64,000 nucleotides of DNA from Nocardioides sp. HDW12B (GTDB lineage Bacteria > Actinomycetota > Actinomycetes > Propionibacteriales > Nocardioidaceae). The stretch covers positions 3,844,001-3,908,000 of the forward strand of contig NZ_CP049867.1 of NCBI RefSeq assembly GCF_011299595.1, written 5' to 3'. The translations under genes were made by a program, and so were the position numbers. Of this stretch, positions 11,265-19,205 are shown piece after piece (position 1 is the first letter of the stretch; each line of letters begins with the position of its first letter). Under the pieces are notes generated by a model. That model ran no database searches, was not told the origin of the DNA, and saw nothing but the letters and a program-made list of their open reading frames with translations.

Positions 11265-11933
11265 TCAGGTGAGCTCCGAGGCGAGGTGCTCGAAGGAGCG
11301 GACCGTCAGGTCGGGCGCGGCGAAGTAGGTGGGGTACGTCGAGCCGCGCCGGTTCACCCACACCGTCCGCAGGCCGGCGTGCTCGGCGCCGTGCAGGTCC
11401 CACGGGTGGACGGCGACCATCGCGGCGTCCGCGGGATCGTCGAGGCCGCAGGCGTCGAGCGCCACCTGGTACGCCGCTGCGGCCGGCTTCCAGCCCCCGG
11501 CGCCCTCGACCGAGAGGACCTGGCCGACGGTGTCGCGCAGCCCGTCGCGCTCGAGCAACGTCTCGGCCACCGACGCCGACCCGTTGCTCAGGGTCACCAC
11601 GGGCACGCCCTGGCGCGCGAGCGCCCGCAGGCCTGGAGCGACGTCGCGGTGCAGCGGCAGCTGGGCGAAGGCGCGGACGAAGGTGTCCACGAGCTCGTCG
11701 TCGAGGTCGGGCGCGAGCTGGCGCAGGCAGTGGGCGGCGATGTCGGCGAAGCCCGCCTCCTCGCCGACGGCCGCCAGGGCGAAGCCGTCGCGCAGGACCT
11801 GGGCGAACCACAGGTCGACGATCGTCCACGGCAGGCCGGCCTCCTCCACGAGCCGGCGCAGGTGGCTGAGGTCGGACAGTGTCTCGTTCACGTCGAGGAC
11901 CAGGACGCGGGGGCGGGGGTCGAGGGCGGTCAT
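11265..11933 (-). CDS. Haloacid dehalogenase type II-like HAD hydrolase
   Basis: A 222-residue HAD-superfamily hydrolase. Motif I is LVLDVNETL (Asp nucleophile), motif II is VVTLSNGS, the conserved lysine is in GAGGWKPAAAAYQVA, and motif III is MVAVHPWDLHGAEHAGLRT followed by VNRRGS. This is the pattern of (S)-2-haloacid dehalogenases (type II), although many such proteins act on other substrates. The ATG at 11933 follows GGGAGG. It is divergent from the ArsR operon and its promoter region contains the proposed ArsR operators, so it may be co-controlled. Confidence 0.88.
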   Translation of the reverse strand: MTALDPRPRVLVLDVNETLSDLSHLRRLVEEAGLPWTIVDLWFAQVLRDGFALAAVGEEAGFADIAAHCLRQLAPDLDDELVDTFVRAFAQLPLHRDVAPGLRALARQGVPVVTLSNGSASVAETLLERDGLRDTVGQVLSVEGAGGWKPAAAAYQVALDACGLDDPADAAMVAVHPWDLHGAEHAGLRTVWVNRRGSTYPTYFAAPDLTVRSFEHLASELT

Positions 11934-11980
11934 GACCCCATCCTCCCGCCGCTGAGAAGCCGACCCCGTTTGCGGCTTGT

Positions 11981-12041
11981 TCAACCGAAGGGTTGACAAA
12001 GAGTCCGAGGCGGGAGCATGGTTGTTCAACCAGATAGTTGA
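11981..12041. promoter_or_regulatory. Two matching 16-bp palindromes, probable ArsR operators
   Basis: TCAACCGAAGGGTTGA (11981-11996) and TCAACCAGATAGTTGA (12026-12041) share the frame TCAACC-N5-GTTGA and are spaced 45 bases apart, about four helical turns. They lie between the HAD gene and the ArsR gene, the second ending 10 bases before the ArsR start. Autorepression by the ArsR protein is the natural reading. Confidence 0.7.
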
Positions 12042-12051
12042 GGACGGTGTC

Positions 12052-12432
12052 ATGGTCGACCAGCTCTCCCGGGTGTTCGCGGCGCTCGCCGACCCCACCC
12101 GGCGCGACATGGTCGCCCGGCTCACCGACGCCGACGCCACGGTCACCGAGCTCGCGGCGCCGTACGACGTGAGCCTGCAGGCGGTCTCGAAGCACCTCAA
12201 GGTCCTCGAGGACGCCGGGCTCGTGAGCCGGACGCGCGAGCAGCAGCGGCGCCCGGTGCACCTGGAGGCGGAGGTGTTCGACCTGATGACGAAGTGGATC
12301 GAGCGCTACCGCCAGCAGGCCGAGGAGCGCTACCGCCGCCTCGACGACGTCCTGGCCCGGATGGATGCCGACTGCACCCTCAGACCCGAGACCCCCGAGA
12401 CCCCGCACACCATGGAAGGAACAGCGTCATGA
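12052..12432 (+). CDS. ArsR-family transcriptional regulator
   Basis: A 126-residue winged-helix regulator: FAALADPTRRDMVARL (helix 1-2), DVSLQAVSKHLKVLEDAGLV (recognition helix) and REQQRRPVHLE (wing). No metal-binding cysteine pairs are visible, so it belongs to the SdpR-like ArsR proteins that sit in front of SRPBCC genes rather than to metal sensors. An earlier in-frame start (11977) would run through the operators, so ATG 12052 is chosen. It overlaps the SRPBCC gene by four bases (ATGA). Confidence 0.9.
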   Translation: MVDQLSRVFAALADPTRRDMVARLTDADATVTELAAPYDVSLQAVSKHLKVLEDAGLVSRTREQQRRPVHLEAEVFDLMTKWIERYRQQAEERYRRLDDVLARMDADCTLRPETPETPHTMEGTAS

Positions 12433-12932
12433 GCAACCTCGCGACCCACCCCCAGGCCACCATCGAGGCCGACCCCACCGTGCCGGCCATCCACATCACG
12501 CGCGAGTTCCGCGCGACGAAGGCGCAGCTGATCCGGGCCCACACCGACCCCGAGATCTTCGCGCAGTGGATCGGCCCTCGCGACCTCGAGACCCGCATCG
12601 ACCACTGGGACGCCCGCTCCGGCGGCAGCTTCCGCTTCACCAACATCCGCCAGGGAGACGAGGGACCGGAGGAGTACTCGTTCCGCGGCTGCTTCCACGA
12701 GGTCGGCGACCGCCTCGTCCAGACGTTCACCTGGGAGGGCATGCCCGAGGGTGTCTCGCTGGAGACGCTGACCTTCGAGGAGCTCGGTGACGGCCGCACC
12801 CGCCTGCACGCGATGTCCCTCTGCGACAGCTTCGAGGGCCGCGACGGCTGGCTGCGCAGCGGCATGGAGGTCGGCGTCAACGACGGCTACGCCAAGCTCG
12901 ACGACCTCGCCGCCGCCGGCGCGCTCGCCTGA
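12429..12932 (+). CDS. SRPBCC-domain protein (AHSA1/CalC-like)
   Basis: A 167-residue protein of the START/SRPBCC ligand-binding fold, AHSA1 branch: ITREFRATKAQLIRAHTDPE, FAQWIGPRDLETRIDHWDAR, GGSFRF, YSFRGCFHEV, FTWEGMPEGVSLETLTFEEL and LRSGMEVGVNDGYAKLDDLA are standard landmarks. ATG 12429 overlaps the ArsR stop as ATGA, with GGAAGGA just upstream. ArsR-SRPBCC pairs are common and the hydrophobic ligand is usually unknown. Confidence 0.9.
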   Translation: MSNLATHPQATIEADPTVPAIHITREFRATKAQLIRAHTDPEIFAQWIGPRDLETRIDHWDARSGGSFRFTNIRQGDEGPEEYSFRGCFHEVGDRLVQTFTWEGMPEGVSLETLTFEELGDGRTRLHAMSLCDSFEGRDGWLRSGMEVGVNDGYAKLDDLAAAGALA

Positions 12933-13546
12933 TGGCCCTCCCCACCGACGAGGCGGCCCGCCACCGGGAGGTCGCGGGCCGCTTCAGCGACCTGGTCCGC
13001 GGTACGACGACCTGGGACGCCCCCGCGCCCGTCGAGGGCTGGACCGCCCGCGACGTCGTGGAGCACCTCACCACCTGGCTGCCCGGCCTCCTCGCGTCGG
13101 TCGACATTCCGTTCACAAGAACGGTCAGAACCCGCGATGAGAACGGGGACGGGGGTTCTGACCGTTCTTTTGAACGGAATGTGCACCCCGTGGTGGCTGA
13201 GTGGGAGGCCCACGCGGCGGCCGTCCAGGCCCTCCTCGACGACCCCGCCAGCCGGGAGCGCCCGGTCACCAGCCCGCACTTCCCGGAGATGTCGCTGACG
13301 CAGATGATCGACCGGCTCTACACGACCGACGTCTTCATGCACTCCTGGGACCTGGCCCGCGCGACCGGCCAGCCCGACCGCCTCGACGCCGACCACGCCA
13401 CCGAGCTGCTCGCCGGGATGCAGCCGCTGGACGAGATGCTGCGGGCCTCCGGCCAGTACGGCCCCAAGGTCGAGCCAGGTCCCGGCGCCGACGCGACCGA
13501 CCGGCTCATGGCCTTCGTCGGTCGCGACCCGGCCTGGACGCCCTGA
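12932..13546 (+). CDS. DinB-like / maleylpyruvate isomerase N-terminal domain protein (TIGR03086-like)
   Basis: A 204-residue protein of the mycothiol-dependent maleylpyruvate isomerase/DinB four-helix fold. Landmarks are APVEGWTARDVVEHLTTWLP near the N-terminus and MIDRLYTTDVFMHSWDLARA, with metal-binding-type histidines. ATG 12932 overlaps the previous TGA by one base. It is odd inside: residues of roughly 58-83 (DIPFTRTVRTRDENGDGGSD and after) are encoded by a 77-bp near-perfect palindrome and do not look like the family. The frame stays open through it, so the protein is probably made with an extra loop. Confidence 0.8.
   Translation: MALPTDEAARHREVAGRFSDLVRGTTTWDAPAPVEGWTARDVVEHLTTWLPGLLASVDIPFTRTVRTRDENGDGGSDRSFERNVHPVVAEWEAHAAAVQALLDDPASRERPVTSPHFPEMSLTQMIDRLYTTDVFMHSWDLARATGQPDRLDADHATELLAGMQPLDEMLRASGQYGPKVEPGPGADATDRLMAFVGRDPAWTP
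13105..13181. repeat. 77-bp palindrome inside the DinB-like coding region
   Basis: The 29-bp arms at 13105-13133 and 13153-13181 are complementary with a single mismatch, around a 19-base centre. The outer end reads CATTCCGTTCA. It lies wholly within an open reading frame. The strength of the pairing is far beyond chance and the translated stretch does not resemble the family, which suggests an inserted palindromic element that kept the frame. Confidence 0.85.
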
Positions 13547-13550
13547 CGGT

Positions 13551-13622
13551 CCGGACGGCAGGCAGCTCGCCGACATCGGGGCCGTTTCCGGGCCGATGCG
13601 CGCCAACTGCCTGCCCGTCGGC
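13551..13622. repeat. Intergenic inverted-repeat element (family copy 1)
   Basis: Imperfect terminal repeats (ACGGCAGGCAG on the left, CTGCCTGCCCGTCGG on the right at 13608) flank a second inner stem with CATCGG and CCGATG around GGCCGTTTCCGGG. The right end, CTGCCTGCCCGTCGGC, is identical to that of the element at 26168-26243. It lies between convergent genes and may act as a bidirectional terminator. Confidence 0.6.
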
Positions 13623-13628
13623 CCCCGG

Positions 13629-14048
13629 TCAGGCAACCGGCACGGCAGCGGCGGGGACGCGGTCCGACCCGGCCCGGTGCAGCCGCAGCGTGATGGCCAG
13701 GAGGGCCGCCGCCACCACCCACAGGTTGACCTCGGTGTAGGCCCAGTGGCGGTCGGCGTCGGGCGGCACGATGCTGCTCACGAGCGTGTCGATGCCGGCG
13801 GCGACAGCGAAGCCGGCCACCACGACCCCCAGCCCGGCCAGCGCGCGGACAGGCACCGCGCGGCGAGGGAGAACCGCGACGCCCAGCGCCACGGAGGCGA
13901 TGACGAACGAGGCCAGCCCGGTGAGGAAGAACGGCCCCTCGAACGGGCTCTCGCCCAGTCCTCCGGCTGACCCGATGGCCAGACCCTTGAGGGCCCAGAG
14001 GGCCGCTGCGGCAGATGCTGCGATGAAGGAAACACGAGTTGATGTCAT
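13629..14048 (-). CDS. Uncharacterised four-helix membrane protein
   Basis: A 139-residue protein with four predicted hydrophobic helices (SFIAASAAAALWALKGLAI; FFLTGLASFVIASVALGVAV; ALAGLGVVVAGFAVAAGI; VNLWVVAAALLAITLRL). I recognise no family motif. The ATG at 14048 is the only reasonable start. It is divergent from the two-component kinase gene, so it might be a target or accessory of that system, which is only an inference from position. Confidence 0.65.
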   Translation of the reverse strand: MTSTRVSFIAASAAAALWALKGLAIGSAGGLGESPFEGPFFLTGLASFVIASVALGVAVLPRRAVPVRALAGLGVVVAGFAVAAGIDTLVSSIVPPDADRHWAYTEVNLWVVAAALLAITLRLHRAGSDRVPAAAVPVA

Positions 14049-14135
14049 GGCGACAACAGTCGACGCAGCGCTGGCCTCGACGCATCACTCGCGGGAGTGA
14101 TGTCGGACGACGTCCTCCTTCCCTACGCTTCCAGG

Positions 14136-15887
14136 ATGTCCCGTCGCACGCTCGCCGGCGCCGCGCTCCTGGTCCTGGCCGGAGCGTTGCCGCTGCTCGC
14201 GGTCGCGCTCGACCAGGACTGGTACCTCGACGGGCCGCTGCTGGTCCTGCTCGCCATCGCCGGTGGCTACGCGGCCGGCGCCTGGCTGCCTCGGGAGGCG
14301 GCCGCCGCCGGGTGCGTCGGCGCCGTGGGCGCTCTGGTGCTGGCCAACCAGCTGCACGGGGCGACCTACCACCCGGTCGACGACCTGGTGTTCTTCCTCG
14401 CGATCGTCGGCGGTCCCGCGGCCGCGGGCGCGGCGGTGTCGCTGCGGGCCGCCCAGGTCGCGCGCCTCGAGCGGCTCCAGGCGGACCTGACCGCCCAGCA
14501 GGAGGTCGAGGTCCGCGCGGCCCGGGTGGAGGAGCAGGTCCGTGTCGAGCAGGAGGTGCACGCCCGCCTCGCCGAGCGCATCGCCGCCATCGCGGTCCTC
14601 GCCGAGGGCGCGCAGAGGACCCCCGACAACGGCGTCCTGCCCGTGATCGAGGGCGAGGCGCGCGGGGTGCTCGACCAGCTCCGCGGCGCGCTGGGCGCCC
14701 TCAGCACCGAGTCGCCGCCCGCGTCGGAGGACCAGGGGGCCGCCGCGGACGCCTCAGAAGGTGCCGCCCCGGGCGTCGGCGTCTGGGACGTGGCTCTCGC
14801 CGCGGGTCTCGGAGCGGCCCTCGCAGTCGAGTGTGCCGTCGCCCCGGCCGCTCGCGGCCCGCTCTGGCTCAACGCGGTCGCAGCCGCGGTCGTGGCCGCC
14901 CCCCTCGTCGTACGTCGCTCCCGCCCGCTCCTCGCGGTGGTCGCCTTCAGCCTCGCCGGCGTGCTGATGAGCGCCTGGCTGACCCCGTTGCCGGCGACCG
15001 TGACCGGGGTCGCCCTGCTGCTCGTCGTCTTCTACAGCGTCGGCGCCTGGTGCCGACGGTGGTGGTGGGTCGCGGGCTGGGCGCTCGCGCTCGCGGGGTC
15101 GGTGGTCATGGACACGGTGGCCGGCCTCGACGACGACGCCGACTCCGGTGACGCCGCCTGGATCGTCGTGGTGCTGACCGTCGGGGCGGTGGCCGTCGGC
15201 CGGGTCACGGCCGGGTGGCAGGAACGGCTGCGGCGCACCGAGGTGGTGGTGGGTGAGCTCGAGGTCCGAGCCGGCGCCGCCGTACGCCTCGCCCGTGCCG
15301 AGGAGCGCCAGGCGCTCGCGAGCCGGTTGCACGACACCGTCGCGCACGCGATGACGGTGGTGTGCCTGCAAGCGGCCGGTCACCAGCGGGCAGGGTCCGA
15401 CCCCGGACCGGCGCTGCGGACGATCGTCGACGCCGCCGGCACGGGCCTGGCCGAGCTCCGCGACGGCCTGGACGCCATCGAGACCGGCGCGAACCCGCTC
15501 GAGGGCTCACGCATCGCCGCGGTCGGGCGACGCATGGGCGTCGACCTCGAGGTCGACAGCGAGGTGGGCAGCGAGGTCGGCGAGCCCGACCACCCAGCAG
15601 GCCCGGCCGCAGGCCTCGCCTTCCGCGTCGTCAGGGAAGCGGTCGTCAACGTCGCCCGGCACGCCCCCGGGGCGTCGGCCCACGTCCACGTGCGCCGTGT
15701 CGGCCCGGCGCTCGAGGTGGAGGTGGCCGACGACGGGCGCGGTGGCCTCCCGGTCGTGACCGGAGCCGGTCGTGGGCTGACCGGCCTGCGCGACACCGTC
15801 GTCGGCGGAGGCGGGCGGCTCGAGTGGGGCCCGCGCGCCGACGGCGGGTTCAGCGTCCGTGCCCGCATCCCGGAGGAGACGCCGTGA
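14136..15887 (+). CDS. NarL-type sensor histidine kinase with a duplicated DHp-like segment
   Basis: About 583 residues. An N-terminal membrane block is followed by a coiled segment with EQEVHARLAERIAAIA (His142), which looks like a degenerate HisKA_3 helix; then a second membrane block (about 215-375) and a full HisKA_3 domain, QALASRLHDTVAHAMTVV with His399, and a HATPase domain (VREAVVNVARHAPG, VADDGRGG, GRGLTGLRD). The second half alone would be a normal DesK/NarX-type kinase. It overlaps its response regulator by four bases (GTGA). I place the start at ATG 14136; ATG 14100 and GTG 14097 are also in frame. The signal is unknown. Confidence 0.85.
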   Translation: MSRRTLAGAALLVLAGALPLLAVALDQDWYLDGPLLVLLAIAGGYAAGAWLPREAAAAGCVGAVGALVLANQLHGATYHPVDDLVFFLAIVGGPAAAGAAVSLRAAQVARLERLQADLTAQQEVEVRAARVEEQVRVEQEVHARLAERIAAIAVLAEGAQRTPDNGVLPVIEGEARGVLDQLRGALGALSTESPPASEDQGAAADASEGAAPGVGVWDVALAAGLGAALAVECAVAPAARGPLWLNAVAAAVVAAPLVVRRSRPLLAVVAFSLAGVLMSAWLTPLPATVTGVALLLVVFYSVGAWCRRWWWVAGWALALAGSVVMDTVAGLDDDADSGDAAWIVVVLTVGAVAVGRVTAGWQERLRRTEVVVGELEVRAGAAVRLARAEERQALASRLHDTVAHAMTVVCLQAAGHQRAGSDPGPALRTIVDAAGTGLAELRDGLDAIETGANPLEGSRIAAVGRRMGVDLEVDSEVGSEVGEPDHPAGPAAGLAFRVVREAVVNVARHAPGASAHVHVRRVGPALEVEVADDGRGGLPVVTGAGRGLTGLRDTVVGGGGRLEWGPRADGGFSVRARIPEETP

Positions 15888-16534
15888 CCTCGATCCTGCT
15901 GGTCGACGACCAGGAGCTGGTGCGCACCGGCCTGCGCATGATCCTGTCGGCCGAGCCCGACCTCGAGGTGGTCGGCGAGGCGGCCGACGGCGCCGCCGCG
16001 GTCGAGCAGGTCCACGCGCTGACGCCCGACGTGGTCCTCATGGACATCCGGATGCCCGGCGTCGACGGGATCGAGGCGACCCGGCGGATCACCGCGACGA
16101 CGAGCGCGACCCGCGTGGTGATGCTGACGACGTTCGACCGCTCGCCGCTGGTCTACGACTCGCTGCTGGCCGGCGCCAGCGGCTTCCTGCTCAAGGACAC
16201 CCCCGGCGACCAGCTCGCCTCCGCGGTGCGCGCCGTCGCGCGCGGCGAGGAGCTGCTCTCGCCCCGCATCACCCGCCGTCTGATCGAGGAGTTCACCCGT
16301 CCCGGGCGCCAGGGCGGCCCCGCCGGCTACGACCAGCTCACCGAGCGCGAGGCCGAGGTGCTCCAGCTCGTGGCCCGTGGCCGCTCCAACGCCGAGATCG
16401 CGGGCGAGCTCTTCGTGAGCCTGCAGACCGTCAAGACCCACGTCGCCCGGGTGCTGGCCAAGCTCGGGGTGCGCGACCGCGTGCAGGCGGTGGTCCTGGC
16501 CTACGAGCACGGGCTGGTGCGCCCCGGGGAGTGA
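15884..16534 (+). CDS. NarL/LuxR-family response regulator
   Basis: A 216-residue regulator with a receiver domain (acidic pocket DD at 8-9, phosphoacceptor Asp54 in VVLMDIRMPG, conserved Thr in VVMLTTFDR, Lys in GFLLKDTP) and a C-terminal LuxR helix-turn-helix (LTEREAEVLQLVARGRSNAE, SLQTVKTHVARVLAKLGVRD). The GTG start overlaps the kinase stop (GTGA), so the two form a coupled two-component system. The targets are not evident; the kinase's divergent neighbour is one candidate. Confidence 0.93.
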   Translation: MTSILLVDDQELVRTGLRMILSAEPDLEVVGEAADGAAAVEQVHALTPDVVLMDIRMPGVDGIEATRRITATTSATRVVMLTTFDRSPLVYDSLLAGASGFLLKDTPGDQLASAVRAVARGEELLSPRITRRLIEEFTRPGRQGGPAGYDQLTEREAEVLQLVARGRSNAEIAGELFVSLQTVKTHVARVLAKLGVRDRVQAVVLAYEHGLVRPGE

Positions 16535-16577
16535 GGCCGCCGCAGGCCGTGTCGGAGGTGGGGGACAGGATGACCGC

Positions 16578-16925
16578 GTGACCCTGATCGAGACCCGCAA
16601 CGACGTCCTGATGCTGGTGGGCCGCGAGGACTTCACGCCGCCGCGCTCCTTCGGCGGAGCCAGCGCCACCGCCACCCACGACTGCGTCGCCTTCGCCGTG
16701 GGCGAGGGCCCGGTCACGGTCGAGCTGACCCCGGTCGCCGCGGGCGGCCTCCAGCCGCTGGGCGAGTTCGTCATCGAGGCCGAGGGACTGCTGTCGCTGC
16801 GCGACGTCTGGAACAAGGAGTACGACGCCGCCGGCGTCACCCCCGGCCTGACCCGGGTCGCCGTGCTGGGTGACGACCCCGACGCCCCGACCCACGTCGC
16901 GCTGGTCTTCTCCGCGGCCGACTGA
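16578..16925 (+). CDS. Hypothetical 115-residue protein
   Basis: A short acidic soluble protein without signal peptide or membrane segment. It starts MTLIETRNDVLMLVGREDF with a GTG preceded by GGGGGACAGG. The only pattern is alternating hydrophobic residues suggesting a beta-rich domain (CVAFAVGEGPVTVELTPV). Codon usage matches its neighbours, supporting real coding. It follows the response regulator by 43 bases on the same strand and could be co-transcribed. I do not recognise the family. Confidence 0.6.
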   Translation: MTLIETRNDVLMLVGREDFTPPRSFGGASATATHDCVAFAVGEGPVTVELTPVAAGGLQPLGEFVIEAEGLLSLRDVWNKEYDAAGVTPGLTRVAVLGDDPDAPTHVALVFSAAD

Positions 16926-16974
16926 GCCGCGCGGGCTCCGTCCGCGGTGGCTCGTGCCGCCACGCGTGACGCGG

Positions 16975-17051
16975 CGCTCGCCCGGACGGGCAGCTCTCCC
17001 CGGATCCGGCTCCCGCGCCCCTTGCCGAGCCCTGAGCTGCCCGTTCGAGCG
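16975..17051. repeat. Intergenic inverted-repeat element (family copy 2)
   Basis: ACGGGCAGCTC (16986-16996) and GAGCTGCCCGT (17034-17044) are perfect 11-bp arms, extended outward by CGCTCG (16975-16980) and CGAGCG (17046-17051). The same ends recur in the element at 56585-56656. It lies between two genes on the same strand, just before the promoter region of the next gene. Confidence 0.75.
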
Positions 17052-17110
17052 TGCGGGTGCCCCGACCTAGACTGGCCGGGACAGCCGCACGGACCGTCGA
17101 GGGAGCAGGC

Positions 17111-17707
17111 ATGAGGGGCAGCGCCGCACGTGGCGTGCTCAGCGGCGCCGTAGCCGGCGCCGGCGCCTGGGTCGCCCACACCGTCTCCGGCGGCGAGGTC
17201 ACCCCGACCGCCGGGCTGGTCGCGCTCGCCCTCGCGCTCGCCCTCGGCCCGCTTCTCCTCGCCCCCTCCCGTACGTCGCCCCGCTCGCCCGAGCGGGCTG
17301 CCGCGCCCGCCGACCCGCTCCGCGTCGCCGCCCTCATGCTGGCGACCCAGGGCGTCTGGCACCTCGTCTTCATGGTCGGCGCCGCTCCGGCCGCCGCCCT
17401 GCCCGCGAACACCCCGGCCGCCACTTCGGCCGGACCCGAGCACACCGCGCTCATGCTCGCCGCCCACCTGCTGGTCGCCTTCGCCGCGACCACGGTGGCC
17501 GTGGGTCTCGACCAAGCGCTCGTGCAGGCGGCCGTCCGGGTCACCGCCGCACTCCTGCCCCGCCCGGTCGTCGACGTCACCCCGCTCCCCGTCCCGAACC
17601 GACCCGCCCCGGTCCGCACCGCGGCCCCGCCGCCACTCACGTCGGCCCGTCTCCTCCTCACGCGCGTCCTGCGCGGCCCGCCGACGGGCGCCCTGCCGGT
17701 CCGCTGA
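17111..17707 (+). CDS. Hypothetical membrane protein upstream of the copper/thiol operon
   Basis: A 198-residue protein with hydrophobic stretches near residues 5-25, 35-52, 73-100 and 115-135, and a proline-rich cytoplasmic-looking tail. The ATG at 17111 follows GGGAG. The segments MLATQGVWHLVFMVGAA and ALMLAAHLLVAFAATTVAVG, and its place just ahead of DsbA-like, CopC and CopD genes, suggest a membrane partner in copper handling, as small membrane proteins often accompany CopC/CopD. This is inference from context only. Confidence 0.6.
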   Translation: MRGSAARGVLSGAVAGAGAWVAHTVSGGEVTPTAGLVALALALALGPLLLAPSRTSPRSPERAAAPADPLRVAALMLATQGVWHLVFMVGAAPAAALPANTPAATSAGPEHTALMLAAHLLVAFAATTVAVGLDQALVQAAVRVTAALLPRPVVDVTPLPVPNRPAPVRTAAPPPLTSARLLLTRVLRGPPTGALPVR

Positions 17708-17731
17708 GCTCCCCTCACCCGCGACCGGCAC

Positions 17732-17768
17732 CCGCGTCCCCGCCGCCGGTGCGCCGGCGGATATCCCG
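17732..17768. terminator. GC-rich hairpin between the membrane protein and DsbA-like gene
   Basis: CGCCGCCGGTG and CGCCGGCGG can pair as a compact GC-rich stem shortly after the upstream stop, followed by a second short stem (CCCGTGCGCCC with GGGCGCGC). No T tract follows. It is a weak terminator or attenuator candidate only. Confidence 0.3.
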
Positions 17769-17811
17769 TGCGCCCGGATCACGGGCGCGCCCAAGTCGTG
17801 AGGAGACCTGA

Positions 17812-18591
17812 GTGAGCAGCACGAACAAGAACGCGAGCAGCAAGAAGAAGAGAGCCGCCGACCCGCAGCGCTCGGAGGCCGCCCGTCGGGCCGCCGAGAT
17901 GATGAGGGCCCAGCAGGCCCAGGCCCGTCGCCGCACCGTGATGATCCAGGTCGGCGCGGCCGCGCTGGTCGTCGTGGTGGTGCTGGCCGTGACGATCGCG
18001 GTCCTGCGGGCCCAGGACGGCGCCGAGCCGTCCGCCGTGCCCCCGGAGGTCGACGACCAGGGCGCCCTGGTCCTCGGCAACCCCGAGGCCGCCGTGACGG
18101 TGCAGGTCGTCGAGGACTTCCAGTGCCCCGCGTGCCGCGCCTTCGAGGCCGCCAACGGCGACCTGCTGCGCTCCTACGTCGAGGGTGACGAGGTCCAGGT
18201 CGCCTACCGCGGCATCGCGTTCCTGGACCGGGCGTCGTCCACCGACTACTCCAGCCGGTCCCTCAACGCGTCCGCCTGCGTGATGGCCGAGGGCGGCGAC
18301 GTGTGGTCGCGCTTCCACCGCAGCCTCTTCGAGCAGCAACCGCCGGAGGGCGGGGCGGGTCTCAGCGACGACCAGCTGGTGCGTCTGGCCGAGGCCGCCG
18401 GCGCGGACGAGGACGCCGTACGCACCTGCGTCGACGACGGCACCTACGCCGACTGGGTCGCCTCGACCACGACGCAGGCCGGTGACGACGGGGTCGACGG
18501 CACGCCCACCGTCTACGTGGACGGCGAGGAGCTGGAGGACACCACCGCCCTCGAGGCCACCGTCGACGCCGCGCTGCAGGACGCCTCGTGA
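17812..18591 (+). CDS. Membrane-anchored DsbA-family thiol oxidoreductase
   Basis: A 259-residue protein with a basic N-terminal tail, one membrane anchor (about 43-65) and an extracytoplasmic thioredoxin-fold domain carrying a CPAC active site (Cys105/Cys108, VVEDFQCPACRAF) and the cis-Pro motif DGTPTVYVDG. A second cysteine pair (ASACVM and RTCVDD) is in the helical insert. The GTG start follows GAGGAG. It overlaps the VKOR-like gene by four bases (GTGA); DsbA-VKOR pairs form exported disulfides in actinobacteria, the VKOR reoxidising the DsbA. The downstream CopC/CopD genes suggest a link to copper-protein maturation. Confidence 0.92.
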   Translation: MSSTNKNASSKKKRAADPQRSEAARRAAEMMRAQQAQARRRTVMIQVGAAALVVVVVLAVTIAVLRAQDGAEPSAVPPEVDDQGALVLGNPEAAVTVQVVEDFQCPACRAFEAANGDLLRSYVEGDEVQVAYRGIAFLDRASSTDYSSRSLNASACVMAEGGDVWSRFHRSLFEQQPPEGGAGLSDDQLVRLAEAAGADEDAVRTCVDDGTYADWVASTTTQAGDDGVDGTPTVYVDGEELEDTTALEATVDAALQDAS

Positions 18592-19205
18592 CAACCACGA
18601 GCACGCCGGTCACCCCCGTGCCGGTCGACGACCGGGCCGCTGACCTCCGGCCCCTCGGGCGCGGCCTGGCGGTCCTGGGGGCGATCGGCCTGGCCGCCGC
18701 CTTCGCGCTGACCGTCGACAAGATCCGCCTGCTGCAGGACCCCGACTTCGTGCCCGGCTGCGACCTCAACCCGGTGCTGTCGTGCGGCTCGGTGATGCGC
18801 ACCGACCAGGCGGAGGCGTTCGGGTTCCCCAACCCGCTCCTCGGCCTGGTCGGCTTCGGGGTCGTCGTCACGGTCGGCGTGCTGCTGGCCACCGGGTTCC
18901 GCCCGGCCCGCGGGGTGCTCGCCGGGCTGGCCCTGGGGTCCCTGGCCGGCGCCGGTTTCGTGCACTGGCTGGCGTTCCAGAGCCTCTACCGCATCGGCGC
19001 GCTGTGCCCCTGGTGCCTGGTGGTGTGGGCGGTGACGATCCCGATCATGGTGTGGTCCGTGCTCACCGCGTGGCGCACGATCCGGCCGTCCCGCGCCGCC
19101 GAGCGCCTGTGGTCGGTGCGCTACCTGCTCGTGGCAGCGTGGTACCTCACCGTCGTCGTGCTCGCCCTCGTCCGCTTCTGGAGCTACTGGAGGACCCTGC
19201 TGTGA
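18588..19205 (+). CDS. Vitamin K epoxide reductase family protein (disulfide-forming VKOR)
   Basis: A 205-residue membrane protein with four to five helices. It has the VKOR cysteines: loop pair Cys58 (VPGCDLNPV) and Cys66 (LSCGSV), and the quinone-side CPWC at 140-143 (ALCPWCLVVW). Bacterial VKORs pass electrons from DsbA-like proteins to membrane quinones, replacing DsbB. The GTGA overlaps on both sides (with the DsbA-like and CopC genes) show tight translational coupling. Confidence 0.92.
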   Translation: MTTTSTPVTPVPVDDRAADLRPLGRGLAVLGAIGLAAAFALTVDKIRLLQDPDFVPGCDLNPVLSCGSVMRTDQAEAFGFPNPLLGLVGFGVVVTVGVLLATGFRPARGVLAGLALGSLAGAGFVHWLAFQSLYRIGALCPWCLVVWAVTIPIMVWSVLTAWRTIRPSRAAERLWSVRYLLVAAWYLTVVVLALVRFWSYWRTLL

